A DNA stretch of 64,000 nucleotides, from the NCBI RefSeq assembly GCF_010389155.1, contig NC_057767.1, forward strand, positions 24,191,723 to 24,255,722, written 5' to 3'. Each line of letters begins with the position of its first letter. Positions within the stretch are counted from its first letter, which is position 1. Origin of the DNA: Erigeron canadensis (lineage: Eukaryota; Streptophyta; Magnoliopsida; Asterales; Asteraceae). Shown piece by piece: positions 25,343-37,835 of this stretch. The translations under genes were made by a program, and so were the position numbers. The notes under the pieces were generated by a model. That model was not told where the DNA came from. It did not search any database and worked only from the letters and a program-made list of their open reading frames with translations.

Positions 25343-25615
25343 ATGAAGGCGGGGTCTAGTATTCTTGTAGTCGCGGCCATTGTGATGCTTCTCGCGACAG
25401 TAACACCAACGACACAGGCAGTAAACTGCGACGTGAACGTGTTGTGGGGAGCATGTGGCGTGTTTTTAAGCGGAGGAGGAGCACCAACGCCGCATTGTTG
25501 TGAGATTTTGAACGAGCAACAATCATGCATTTGTGGTTACCCAGACAATCACAATTGGGCTGGACTCGTCAAGACTTGTGGCCAATGTCATGTCCCCATG
25601 CCACAATGTCCTTAG
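25343..25615 (+). CDS. Type-2 non-specific lipid transfer protein, secreted, with a ninth cysteine
   Basis: nsLTPs are small secreted proteins with an eight-cysteine helical fold that hold lipids in an internal pocket. The single-exon ORF encodes 90 residues. Residues 1-26 form a signal peptide ending TTQA. The mature part shows C29, C38, C52-C53, C62-x-C64, C79 and C89, matching the eight-Cys pattern with the short C-x-C spacing and hydrophobic I63 expected of type 2. The region before the last Cys is KTCGQCHVPMPQC, where type-2 proteins usually have one Cys; C82 is therefore extra and unpaired, or replaces C79 as partner. A TATAAATA lies 107 bp upstream. The upstream region is partly duplicated at 26510-27637 but no second coding copy is found. 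Confidence 0.88.
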   Translation: MKAGSSILVVAAIVMLLATVTPTTQAVNCDVNVLWGACGVFLSGGGAPTPHCCEILNEQQSCICGYPDNHNWAGLVKTCGQCHVPMPQCP

Positions 25616-26509
25616 AAATAATAATATTTCTTTTTTACGTTTGCATCTATATGATGAATTATTTGTAATACGTTTTAATTTCTATGTGAAGATGAATATC
25701 ATTTTTGCTTTTTAAAATCTATGTGGTTACAAAAAGAATTGGTCCTCGATCCATTTAATTTCAGTAGTATTAAATTATTAATTATCATTTGGGCTCTGAT
25801 AATGCAACTTCGTTATTACATTGGGTTCCCACCAAAGTATAATATGGAGTAAATGTTTTTATCAAAGAGACAATTCAAATATTATTCAAATATTGTGTAA
25901 CTAGTAAATTTCGGGCCTTGTGAGGCCTCTGGTATTGAAACGAATATCATATATCAGTGTAAGTTGAATTTTCAATCAACTAATTAATAATCATTTGTGT
26001 TGGATAGGTTTATTTAAAAGTTTATTATATTAAATATATTTATATTTATTATTTAAGGGCAAAATCATAATAGCTTTTATGTGCATGCAACTCCATTCCA
26101 TGTTTAATTGTAAAAATAGTGGTAAAGAGAAAAATAAAAAATTTCAATATGTTTTTAGGACAACCGAAAGGGAATATACAAAAATCAAGGAGTTACTCGT
26201 GGTAAAAAACTCGAACATGATACTATTTGGTAAAATCCAAATAATGGTGTTGGGTGTGACATGGATGACTAATTATATATTTATTCAAGGCACTATTACA
26301 AAGAAAAAAGAATGAAAGTACTTAATGTAAAAAGGGATTGTGATTATTTTAAGCGTTGTAGGTGAAGTTATATATAGTTTCATTAATATTAAGTGAAAAT
26401 ATTTAAATTAATGCTTAAAAGATGGGGGTATTTTTAAGGTATACTAGATCATTATTTGAAAAAGGAAAAGGGATAATTTATTTTATAAAGGAATATAGAT
26501 AAAGATATA
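25616..26509. other. LTP 3' UTR and AT-rich spacer
   Basis: The 3' UTR of the lipid transfer protein should lie in the first ~150 bp. A Helitron-end-like AACTAGTAAATTTCGGGCC lies at ~25900-25920. No further gene is supported. Confidence 0.45.
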
Positions 26510-26820
26510 TCAACCTAACTAAGCATGGTTGAAAATTTTAACACAACAAAAACCATGTTTCACCATGACTATAGATCAGGGTGATATTGTTACCAATATT
26601 AAAAATAATATTAGATCTGGACAATTATTTTTATGATATATGTGTTTCACTATTTTGATCAAGTAGGTCAAACATATGTGATGAAATATGTTCAAATTTT
26701 ACTTCATTTTATAAGATAGTTGATTATATGATACAATATATCATATTCATTTTATAAGATAGTTGATTATATGATACAATATATCATATGTAATCCGTTT
26801 ATAATAGCGTAAAAAACTAG
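26510..26820 (+). mobile_element. Non-autonomous Helitron, second copy
   Basis: It starts TCAACCTAAC after an A and ends AAAAACTAG before a T. It is related along its length to 24634-24945 and carries a perfect 43-bp tandem duplication at 26705-26790 that the other copy lacks. It belongs to the duplicated LTP upstream block. Confidence 0.55.
26705..26790. repeat. 43-bp perfect tandem duplication
   Basis: Units 26705-26747 and 26748-26790 start CATTTTATAAGATAGTTG and are identical, apart perhaps from the last base. The duplication lies inside the Helitron copy. Confidence 0.85.
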
Positions 26821-27637
26821 TAATGTAACGCTAAGTGGTGTGGAATTGCGTCATGTGACGCCATATCACGCCATAAGAAGCCAGTCAAAAATGATAAATG
26901 CCAACGTTATTCACTTGTTTCGATAAGAAATAAGTTACTTGTAATTTAACTTATTTCAATTAGTTAAAAATACTCTCTCCGTCCCACTAGAAGTGTCCAG
27001 TATAAAATTTTCAAAGTTTTTTTTATGCAATTTTGACCTTAAATATATTTGTTTGCGTTATATGATACTTGATGAAATTTATATTAATCGATTGAGTTTT
27101 ATATATGCTTTTATTGATATAACTTTCATCGAGTAGTATGTAACACGATTGAAAATATATGTGGTCAAAATTATAAAACGAAAACTTTGAAAATTTGAGG
27201 TGGACACATATAATGGGACGAGCGGAGTACAAAGTAAGGATTCATCAGTTATTAGATCAAGTAATTGGTTAACTGAAAAATGTTTAGTATAACAATATGG
27301 ATTGTAAGTAAGATATATAAAAATTATACATTTCATATCAAAAGTTCATTATTTGAATTTTAATTTATGGTAAGTGTACACTTATTTGATTCATCTTAAA
27401 TACAACCCCTGATTTATATTTAGCAAAACTTTAATTAATTTTTGAATTTTTCAAGTCCTAGAAATTAATTTATCATCTTTACCCGGTCAATTCATTTGTA
27501 AAAAACTAAATACAAAAGTTTTAGTAACAAAGAAAATAATACAACTACTTTGTAATTAATTTTTAATAACCAAAAAGCGCAATAAATTAAATTAGAAAAA
27601 TCAAATATTTTTGCATCATACATATACATTACAAAAA
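26821..27637 (+). repeat. Duplicated upstream region of the LTP gene without the coding part
   Basis: Segments match 24946-25270 in order: GTTAAAAATAC then AAGTAAGGAT; TAATACAACT then TTGTAATTAAT; TAATAACCAA; and TTTATGCATCATACATATA versus TTTTGCATCATACATATACA. The TATA box has decayed and no LTP coding sequence follows; at ~27628 the match stops at CATTACAAAAAAAAAAAG, which resembles a CACTA transposon end. Confidence 0.7.
26971..27229. mobile_element. Stowaway (Tc1/mariner) MITE with TA target duplication
   Basis: The body 26973-27227 starts CTCTCTCCGTCCCACTAGAA and ends GGGACGAGCGGAG, with near-matching inverted ends (GTGTCC also shared) and TA on both sides. The paralogous site upstream of the LTP gene (25081-25105, TTAAAAATACGAATTG) lacks it, so it is a real insertion. 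ORFs inside are chance. Confidence 0.9.
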
Positions 27638-29520
27638 AAAAAAGATTTTCATACTAAAAGTCCCAATGTCCTCGTGAAAAGTCTTTAGTGAGGACATGTC
27701 TTTACAATAAGCTCGTCATCGAAAACCCTTTTTATTGAGGACATTTGGAAGATATAATGAAGACATTAACCAAAAAAATATTAGAAATTAGGCTTTTGTG
27801 AGACGAGTCCTTACAACATATATAATAGTTTTATTTTCAAAAACCTTATTATAAACATTTAAATAGATATTATGTGCATTATAAATGTATGAATACTACT
27901 CATATACATGATACATTGATACGTTAAATATGGAGTTCTTATAATAGGACAATAGCCTTTAGCAAGAACAATTTCACTAAAAGTAATAAAAATTTTTAAA
28001 AAACTCTGTTGCAATTGCATCTTTTGTGCAGAACTTTCCGGATTGCAATTTGTTTCCTGTCAAGAATTGTACTACTTATTCACCAAACAACATCAAGAAC
28101 AACAATACTAATGTGGAAATGTCCAGATTCATTGAACTGACTGACGCCAGTGAACTGAGCAAGTCTACTGAACTAAAGAAGTCGTCTGAACTGAAGTCAA
28201 TTTTTGAGCTGGAAGAAGATTCTGAGCTGAAGGGGTTATCTTAAGTGAAGAGAGATTCTGAACGAATAATGCCATCTAAACAGGCCATGTTAATTCTGCC
28301 AGCAATAGCCCATTTCAAAAAATTGCTCACTGAACCAGTCCAGTCACCAGTTGTAACACTTCTCCAGTGGCAAATGTCTCTAGTCGCAGCCAGCAGTGAT
28401 CCATCAGTAAAGTTTTCCACTAAAGCACTCCAGTGACCAGTTCCAGTCTAGTCTCCAAATGGATGCTCCAGATGTACGTCTCAAGTGGAAGTCCAAATTC
28501 CAGTTTCAAGTTGCCTTAATAAAGTTTGTTTCAGTCACATGTTTGTGGGACCCCAATAAAGAAGGAATGATAGTTGTCGAAGATAATGACAAGGAAGGAG
28601 TGAGTGGCCATGTTATTTCTAACGGTTTGTGGGCCCTTTTACAAAAGGAATCTTTCTAGAAGTTTTGTCTGTTTATTTCCTATTGGCCAATAAGTTAGTG
28701 GTTGTCATTTGCCCATGACAACCTTTTATTTTTTAATTATTGTATTTCATTAATTTCTAGGAAATAGTTTATGTGGCTATAAATAAGGGTTGTATTTCTC
28801 ATTGTAAAATCAGACTGTTGAATTGAATGAAATTAATAGAGCAACCTCTATTTCTTACAAAAATCTTCATTTACCTTTATGGATCTTGGATCTTGATGGT
28901 TTGAAGTGATCTCTTTATCTAGAATTGTGGTGGTTCGTACTTTATCAATTATAGTGGTGAGATCCAAAATCTTCGATTCCTTTATCTGTGTTTGTGGTGG
29001 CTAGACCATTATCAAACATAGTGGTGGGTTGAAGTGTTTTCTTTATCCTTGATTCCGGTGGCTTGGCCTTTACGAATCTTGGTGGTGGATTCTTTTATCT
29101 ATTCTTTTAAATGTTTAACCTGTTTTGTTGTTTTGTTTCATTAAAAATCCAGAAAATACCAAAAATAGTAATTTCAAGTTGTTATTAAATTCAGTTGTGC
29201 TTAGTTTTGCATGATCGACGCATCAAATACCATCAAACTACCATTAATATGGTCTACTTAACAACATTTCTAAACATTATCTTAACATAATGTTTTAACC
29301 ACAAATTTAAACTAGGGAGATATTCGGTTACGAAATATTATTATTAAAACATAATATTTCCTCTTGGCTAGTTACGTTTGCGAGGACAATCCTTGCAAAA
29401 TATTATATCGATAATTCTGATATACATGTTAGGAATTAAAATATTTTAAACGTATATAAGATATTTTGAAAGAATAAAAAAAATTATCGCAAAAACTGTC
29501 ATCACCAAAGGTCTACTCAA
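27628..29520. mobile_element. Unresolved transposon-derived block (CACTA-like end, LTR-like tail)
   Basis: The left end CATTACAAAAAAAAAAAG is close to CACTA-type ends, and GAGGACAT/GTCCTTA-like subterminal motifs follow at 27680-27810 and again near 29380. Inside are an ORF with ELK repeats (28026-28244), a TATAAATAAGGGTTG segment at 28779-28793 like an LTR promoter, and three ~65-bp GTGGTGG-containing tandem units at ~28910-29100. I could not find the right end or a target duplication, so the class is open. Confidence 0.35.
28026..28244 (+). pseudogene. Unidentified 72-codon ORF with ELK-rich repeats, probably from a retroelement
   Basis: I do not recognise the product. The C-terminal half repeats a short unit (STELKKSSELK, then FELEEDSELK), which would form a charged helix. 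Two further short ORFs follow at once (28245-28436, 28459-28659). The first codon is an ATG at 28026 only if the TE annotation is correct; GCAG just before it could equally be a splice acceptor. Expression is doubtful. Confidence 0.25.
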
Positions 29521-31203
29521 CAAAAAATTCCAATCCATCTCTTTCTTTGACTTTGACTCTATAGGAACTTTCGATTGAACATTAGGATTACCGGAAAAGG
29601 TAAGCCAGCTAAACACCTTATCCTCGCTCTAATAAATACGATTGTAGCTAAAAAAAATTAAAAAAAATAAGGAGGATAGTCCCTCTGTCCCCTGTAACGG
29701 CATCAACCACAAAGATATGTCTTGCATAAAAGTGAGTAGTTTGAATCAATTCGGTCAAAAAAACTTATGCATAATGTACGGGCAAATCAAAATTCAAAAG
29801 TACGAATCTTTACAATTAACTCATTAATTTATTTATTTTTATATAGTGTCTTGTTAGATAATTATTTAGTTTCATTGTAAATGAGTCAATTTGCGTTCTT
29901 AAAACAACAAACAATAATTGTAAAAGCAACACATAAATCAAAACTATATCATACATCATTAAATAAAAAAGACAAAAACATCATTATCATTCTATGTTTA
30001 AAACATGTACCAAACTTTGAATTTTTCATTTACTTTACCAATTAAATAATTTAAAATATAAACTATTGTTTATAACAATTGACACACACTAACATATTGA
30101 ACAATTTATAATGACACTGTTATTTTTTATCGTAAAATTATCATGGAAAAAGATGTTTACCTCATTTATTAAACTCACGAAGAAACTTTAGATAATACTG
30201 TATAATCTTTGGATGTCTACCTACATACATGTTATAAACACGAACGGTGATATAAAAAGTTAAAAGGAAAAGATGTAGTGCGAAGAAGTTTATTTTGACA
30301 CATTTTGACAAGGAATTACAGCTAATGAGAAGTCAACATGTAGCAATAAATATAAGAACCAAAACTTATCAAAAATGTGCCAATTTCATAAGTGTGGTGT
30401 TTGCTAATTACTACGAAACGAAATATTTGGTCTTCCCAGATAAAAACAGTAACTACGCATGCTACCAACTCTCATTTCAATTGGCCACATGGTTTTGATG
30501 TGCTTGAAATGGGCTAATGACCAAAAGTGTCATAATATAAGGTGTAGGGAACCAATGTGTCAAAATGTACCGATAAAAAATCAATAAAAAAAACCAATTA
30601 CATCATAAACAAAGATTGTATAGTTTAATTAACTTTATTTTTATTTTTTCATTTTCATGTTTCTATAACTTTTTTTTATTGTATTCAAAATTTTATAAAA
30701 CCTTTTTCCTTCTTTATTATCATTCGTACGAGATTAAAAGCAAGTATTATTTACCAGAGCAAGTGTTTTAAAAGGATTAAACTACCATTATCAGTTTATC
30801 ACCATTAACAAATACGGAGTACTTATCATCATCTTTATATTTGATTAACATTAACATAATATAAAAAACACATCAAAATCAAATCAATAATGGAGACGAT
30901 ACGTAGGCGGCTCACGCCAGCACCCCCTCTAACTTGTTTACCCCACCCAACATCTCCCCCACAACAAAAAAAACATAAAATTTCTTTCAAGGAAAATTCC
31001 ATCAAAATTCAACTTGCAACAAATTTCCACATATCCCTTTTCCACCCAAGAAACACAAAACCCACTTTTCAATTTCACCAATCAAGAAAACCCTTTTTGG
31101 ATTTTCTCCCTACTAGCCTATATATATAGATATATAAATATATAGATATAGATTTGTATATGTATATGTGTGTTAAGTAAATTAAATTAAAAGAAGAAGA
31201 TAG
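29521..31203. other. AT-rich intergenic DNA and promoter of the next gene
   Basis: I see no gene or clear element. The last ~300 bp should contain the promoter and 5' UTR of the gene that starts at 31204; CTATATATATAGATATATAAA at 31109-31129 is the best TATA region. Confidence 0.45.
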
Positions 31204-34200
31204 ATGGAAGTAATTGAGAGGGTGAATAATAATAATAATAATACAATAGATGATGATGAAAAGGATCAAGTCCGTGTAAAAAGGAAAACTCTTGAAGCAG
31301 TTCTTGATCAATGTCAAAGAGCCCTTGAATTACTTAGTAATCCTAATAATACAAATTGTGTTGAAGATGATAGTGATGAAAGTTCTGATGATAATTCTGT
31401 TGGACCCAGTTCCGGTTCGTCTCGTTCGCCTGACGGTGAAGCCGATTTGGTATAAATTTGTTTAAAATTTTCTTGAATTTTCTTAGTTTTAGTTATATTT
31501 TGGTTGAATTATATGTAGAATGATTGTATGATTAGTAATTGAGATTTGAGCTGATCCAAATTTTGGTGTATGTGATTTACACAAAAATCTAGGTATTTTT
31601 TAAAGTTTTTTGCGCTGTGAGATTTGAACCCACAACCTGTTGATTGATTGATTGATGGGTCGTCTCGAATACTGCTAGGAATAACGTTAGGGCCCGAAGT
31701 CCTATGCTTTTGATCTTAAGTTTTTGGGATTGAAGTTTTTTTCTTTTTTTGTTAGGGATAGGATAGCATAGGGTATACTAGTACACATGTTGGAAACATA
31801 GGGTAGACAAGCACACATGTAGATATATGTAGATCACATGGAATGAAAAAAGTAGCACATGTTGTTTACTTGATTTTAGGGGTGTTTGGATGCGCCGGTT
31901 TAGAGGATGCGGAACGTGTGAAATTACTTAGCTTTCTCTTGTTTAAAGGCTTACTTATCTTAATCTTTGATTTAGATTAGGTTACTTTAAGTCGCTGATT
32001 GCATAATAAATATCTGCATCCTAATACTCCCTTGGCTTTCAATAGTGATGAAAATTAGGTATGTTGGTCGTTTTTAATTCTCTAGAATATGATAAAGTGC
32101 GAGTATATATATATATATATCTTAACCATTTCCCCAGAGAAGTCGAATGTGGGAAGTTATGATTTTGGGACTTTCGGTCAATAACCAACGAAGAGATAGT
32201 TCCCGAACCCTGGCTTAATGAGTCCCACTTCTATATAGAGCATGATATGTAAAGTTTATGGTATTAGAGTGTGTTTGGAGGTGTTTGTATTGTAATTATT
32301 GGCATATCAAGTCGCAATAGTCAGATTTTATTGTTTGGTGAAAGAAATGGTTGATTTCTGATTATTTGGTGTTATTTCAGGCCAAATGATTTTAATTTAA
32401 GAAACATATATGTAGGCATAAGCAAACTGATTATTGACATTAAATGTAAAATTATCCAACTATCTTCAAGTCACAGTAATCACCCAGTAAATGAGTAAAT
32501 AAACACCCTAAACATGAGTGTTTTAGGGGATTTACAGCAATGCCATGTATCTTGAGAGTATGGATTTCCATTTGTTGACGGAGGTCAAAAATTATATTTG
32601 CTGCCAGAAGGGAAAAAACATAAGAAGTATTAAATGTAACCTTTGTGCCTTGACTTTTGTTTCATGTTTCCCTTCTAATCCTACCTCTGTCCCAAACCAA
32701 CATTTTAACACGTTCACCCTTGTTCAATTTTACAATAGTTACGAACAAGTCAAAAGACTTCCTTTTTTGACCAGGAAGCAGGACAAGGGGTTCACCACTT
32801 GTATTTGCACTGCTGTGGCCAAATTTACTTTATTTGGTTCTACATCAATGGAACATTTTTTTATTGTCCATGCAATGTAAATTGTCAATAGTCACTATGG
32901 TAGTATGGTTCTTGTTCAGACATAACTCTTACATACACAAAACAGTATTTTAAGAAAGGAAAAAAGCAAACCAACAAATTGTATATACATGGCTTGTCAA
33001 CTTGCCTACAGTTCTAGCATAATTATATTAATGTGTAAACATGCAAAAAAGAATGACACATAATATACTTGCCCACTAACTTGACTCTGGGTTTACATAT
33101 AATTTCATTTTTTTTTGTTTGAATTTAGCTTTGCAGTCTGCTGAAATCAAGAGTTGAATGCCCCGATTTTCTTGAAAAACTTGAAAGTGCTCAGTTTACA
33201 GTTCCACAGAATTTAGCTGGTAAGTACTAGAACCTCTTCCTAACTCTGAAATGGCATGTTATTGTGCAAGTATCAAAATTTTGGAACCAAATTATTTATG
33301 TACGTATTGTACAATTTGGAGTTTGGAACTCTATTGACCCTTCAACCTATTGGGCCGTTTCTTTGTTAGCTAAAAAAGTGTATATCAGTATATGTCTTGT
33401 TGAGATAAAAACATAACCTAAATCTACGCATTTATATGTAAACATGATAAAGTTTCCACCTTTTACTTTTATTCATCTTTGACTTTCGTTTAAACAACTT
33501 TGTGCAAGTAAATAACATGTAAGGTAGTAAACGACTGTGTATCTACTCTATGTAGTATATGGATTATGGTTTATAACTTATATACTGAACGCAAATATTT
33601 CTTTTAAATATCTTAGAGGAAAATAGTTCCTGGGACATGGTCAGTGAAAAGGAAGCTTGGGAAGGGGGAAGTATTGCGTCAGATGAAGACTATGTCTTAG
33701 TTAGGCAAGATGATATTGTAGATGGGATTGCATGCTTCATGGCTGCATATCTGATTTCCCTTAAAGAAACCAAGGTATGCATATTCTTGCTGTCTATTCA
33801 AATTCTTGCTGTCTATTCCATTGTTTCATTCGTCTCCTCTCTTATACCAAGCAGTTAATTGAATTTAAGTCAGGTCACACATATATGAAACCATGTCAGT
33901 TCGGGTTTTGTTGCATCAATATCCGGTCAAATGCATGAAAGAAAAAATTGTGCCTAAGAGTAAATTGGTCAAAAGTCATCTAAAGCATATAAATTTGCAT
34001 CCTGCCTTCGTTTACTCAAAAAATGAAATAGATGATTATGTTACGAGATATTTTTCCAATAATATCTAGTTGTATAAATATGGACGAATAAGAAGTCATT
34101 GGTTGATCCAGCCGGCCTTTGTTAATTTGGACTATCTTGACATGTTAAACCAACATGGTTTTGTGAGATTGAACTTAATGTGATTATCTAATCTTTTTTT

Positions 34201-35965
34201 TTTTTTGGGGACGACAACTCCTATGCTCTGTTTTTGGTTTCACTTACATCATTACTCACTGTTTTTCCACTGTTTGTTTCGTTAGCTGATTATGAAATCT
34301 CTATACATTTGGGGCTGTGATTTTACGCTATGATATGCAACAACCTACAATCAAGCTACATTTTACTTCCTTGCTTCTATAATTTTCAGTAGTTTCAAAT
34401 TTTAGTTGTCGTATTGTCTATTGAAAGGAAGTTTTCTATGAAGTTCATATTTACCTGATTTTACTAATGTCATCGTTTAAAAGGTTGGACATATTCCTTT
34501 ACTTTGTCATTTTTGAAAGGTAGTAGAGGCATTTGTGAAACAGACAAAACACTTGAATAAAACATGGTTCTGTTCAAACATTGCATATTGCATTGCAATT
34601 TTTCATGGGACAGAGGAATATGTATTCCATATCTTTCACTGAGCCAGCGAGCCTAGCAAATGATAGATTGAATGTGGCCAGGGTTGGGTGATCATTATAG
34701 GTCCTAGTCAAAACAGCCGGGTCAGGTCAAACTATATCATGAAATATATTTTAAACAGATTTAAGAGATTGCAATACACTTTTACCATCTGTAGCTAATT
34801 ATTTTTCCATTCAACCCATATAGAAAATTAGTACTCAAATCAACCCATCTGTAGACAAACAAGTAAATGTTTGCCTCTAATTGATCTTATGTTATGCAAA
34901 GTTCTATTAGTTTGTTGACAATCTTTATTAATCGTCAACGGTCATTATTAACCTAGCCTTGTTCTGATAAGTGGGATAGTTTCGTGTTTAATAATCGCTT
35001 TCTTTTCTTTTTTTTCTTCTTTTTATTTTTTTTTATTTTCAGGATTTGAGTCCAAAACAGCTCCAGGATGGTGAGAGGATAATTCTAAATATCATTACAA
35101 ATTCAATAATTGTATCTTTAAAAAGGATTGTAATTTAACGTGTTTTTTGCTGTGAAAATCTGTTGTAGCTCTTAGCAAGACATTCTCTATGAAAAAGCAA
35201 AAGGGAAAGCTTCGAAAGGCATGGGATGGAAGCAAAGTTATTTATAATGTTGCTTCTTGGGGCGCAACGGCAATCGGGTAAGTGACGTATATCATTTTCC
35301 CTGCATAAAGTTTATAGACTGATTTTGTAGTCTAGTATTATTATCAAACTACTAGCAACATACGCCATCTCCTTGAGAAGTACTATAATATCGAATTTTG
35401 GGATACCCATCTATTTCAAGATATGTAAAATTTAAGAGCTATACGGGGGTAATTACTTATATCAGTAACTTGAAGAGTATTTTGACATTAGAGAACTCAC
35501 TTCAAAATTATGTTGCCATTTGTAATTGCACTTTGTCTCACATTGGGTTCAACGGAACGAGTCTGTACTTGTATAGTTTAATGAGCTCCCCCTATGTTAA
35601 AATTATTGAAGTAGTTCTTTCATGCAACATTCCCTTTTTTCCGATGAGCGGAACCTAAAAGTAAATCTTCACTTCAGTTAGGTTTACATCAATATTATTT
35701 TGCACAGCAAAAGTAGGAACATTATAAATATTTTATGTGTGTTACGGTACTTTGGTTTCATTACTTTTAAAAGAGATGAAGATTGGATGTACATAACAAG
35801 AGGCAAATATGAAATAAATTTGCAATAACCAATGAAACCTCATTCGCTCTAATACAAAATGGTGTGTCCTCTTCTTTTCTCAGGATATACCAGAATCCCG
35901 CCATTCTCAGGGCCGCTTCTGCTGCCTTCTGGACTTCATGCAATGTGATATCAAAGCTCTTCTGA
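31204..35965 (+). CDS. Conserved plant protein of unknown function, 6 exons
   Basis: I recognise the sequence type as a conserved plant protein but know no function. Exons 31204-31449, 33129-33219, 33617-33774, 35043-35070, 35169-35277 and 35884-35965 join in frame to 237 residues. The N-terminus has an Asn run from an AAT microsatellite, then KRKTLEAVLDQCQRALELL, a likely amphipathic helix, and a long acidic Ser/Asp linker. Conserved-looking blocks follow: SSWDMVSEKEAWE, DYVLVRQDDIVDGIACFM (a weakly hydrophobic helix), KGKLRKAWDGSKVIYN and a hydrophobic C-terminal stretch ending CNVISKLF. The 28-bp exon 4 is a microexon whose borders rest on frame alone. The C-terminal hydrophobic region could insert in a membrane, though this is not sure. 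No domain name can be assigned. Confidence 0.82.
31450..33128 (+). other. Intron 1 of the unknown conserved gene
   Basis: It spans 1.7 kb. A reverse-oriented tRNA-like box B (GATTTGAACCC) near 31621, followed by GATT repeats, suggests a SINE remnant. An open frame at 32545-32880 resembles no known protein and is not conserved-looking; I do not call it a gene. Confidence 0.5.
33775..35042 (+). other. Intron 3 of the unknown conserved gene, with a worn hAT-like MITE
   Basis: The stretch ~34681-34885 starts GGGTTGGGTGATC, carries GCCGGGTCAGGTCAA and ends TTTGCCTCTAA, resembling the GGGTC-type hAT MITEs elsewhere in the window. Ends are too worn for a target duplication. Confidence 0.4.
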
Positions 35966-37835
35966 AAAGGCAGCATAGTGTGTGGCATGTTGTTTGATGC
36001 ATCTTTCGATAGCTCTAACGTTGTTTGTACGTAAATGTTCGTCAATTGAATAACTTCCGCTCCTAGGATTACCACCCGTCTTGTATATAATTCATTTCCC
36101 TTACGGTAGTTTCTGTTGTTTGATCACTCCCTTTATTTAATGATCGAAAATCGTAATTCGTTTGTTCAAGCCATTACCTTGAATTCTATGTTTGCTTCTA
36201 GTAACGGAGTCATAATTTCATCGATTGTGTGGTTCGCTTATAATATGTACTTTTTAGGCATATATAAATTTAAAGTTCTTGTTATTGCCAAAATTTAAAT
36301 CTTTTCCTGTACTTTTCTCAACTTAATATGCTGGAAGACATAGTAAAAGTAGATATAAGTAAATAAACTTATTCATTAAGGTACAAGTGTACAACCAAGA
36401 AAGAAATGACGACAAACAAATTTGTATCAACGTACATGCAAATGTAGATAAATATCATTTAATAAGTAATCATTACTATGCTAGTAATGTGTAAAACTTG
36501 TCAATTTGTCATCAATGTCTCTTGTGTCATGCGTGTTTGGCGATAGCGGCCTTAACAATTCAAATACTTGAGCCAAACTCAAATAAAAATGCAAAACTCC
36601 TAACAAATTTAACAAATTTAAATATATATAATTTTTTTTAATAAATAATAACTAACGTTATAACAATAAATTATATATACATAACAGAATCATAATATAA
36701 GAAAAATATATTATTAACAGTTAGTTGATGATTTGTGAAACTTTTACATTATAAAACAAATTGATTGATTAATTAGCGTTTCTTAGTTTTTAATATATAA
36801 CTACTCTTTTAACTACTTCAAATACTTCTATGACAAGGCTAGAACTTTGATTTTTTTTCCCCCAAAAAGCATAAATCTTTACCAACAATGACCGAAGTCA
36901 AATATTGTACTTTTTTTTAGAACGGCAAAAATTATATTACTAAATCGGACAAACTAGCAAGTCGTTAGTTGCCAAAATGTACAATTACAGATACAATCTA
37001 GAAATGAAACGAGACCATCAAAAGTTATACTTTGAAAGGGCCAAAACGAAATAACGAGTAATAAAAGCTACAAATTATTTTTTAAAAAACACAAAATAAC
37101 AAAACAAAAAAATAGATTATATTATAGCTTTGTCTAATGCATTAACGGTTCAAGATATTTTTATTACTTGAGATTTTATGATTTTATTTGATTTGGATGA
37201 ACCGTTTTAAGTTATGAGCTAAATTTTGATAATAACATAGGGCCTTGACCCTTCCACATACAAGTGTGGCTTCACGGCCTTCGCTACTGTTTACCAAGTG
37301 AACTAATCTCACGTCGCAAGGACCAATTCCATTATTAATAGAACTTTTTACTCCAAAGCGATTTAATATTATAACTTAATTAATTTGGGTGAATAATGAA
37401 GTCGTGTTTCATAAGATTATCACTATGGAAATTAATTAACGGTTAAATATCCTCTTAAAAATGCTTCTAAAGTTTTTCAGTTTTATTTATTTGTCTTTCC
37501 TTTTTTTTATATATAATTTTCAATTTTCCGCCAACCTTATTTTCCTTTCTCTATATAAATCCTTACAAAGTTTACAGTTACACCCTTACACAGTTAGACC
37601 CCATAAGGAGTAAAGACTATGAACATTGACTTGTAATGCAGTAATGACCAAATAACAGTATAACACAGAAAAGAAAACCGTTTGAATAACAAAAAAAAAA
37701 AAAAAAAAACAGAAGTCGAAAACGCGTTGTTCAAATTTTCTCAAACACACACACATCCTCATCCATGAAATCCGGTATTTTTCCATAAATAAATATAAAT
37801 CTCAAAAGTTTTATTACAAAATAAAATAAATAAAA
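35966..37835. other. Intergenic gap
   Basis: It should contain the 3' UTR of the upstream gene and the promoter of the transporter gene. A tRNA-like or repeat-derived patch is not clear. A run of 22 A lies near 37690. I see no gene. Confidence 0.5.

Noticed and set aside
27023..27336. Two minus-strand ORFs near 27.1 kb
   Set aside because: They lie across the Stowaway MITE and are non-coding by context.
32545..32880. 111-codon ORF in intron 1 of the conserved unknown gene
   Set aside because: It resembles no known protein, has no splice-compatible role, and lies inside an intron on the same strand.
35767..36075. 102-codon minus-strand ORF overlapping the last exon of the unknown gene
   Set aside because: The plus strand exon continues a conserved spliced protein here; the antisense frame has no support.
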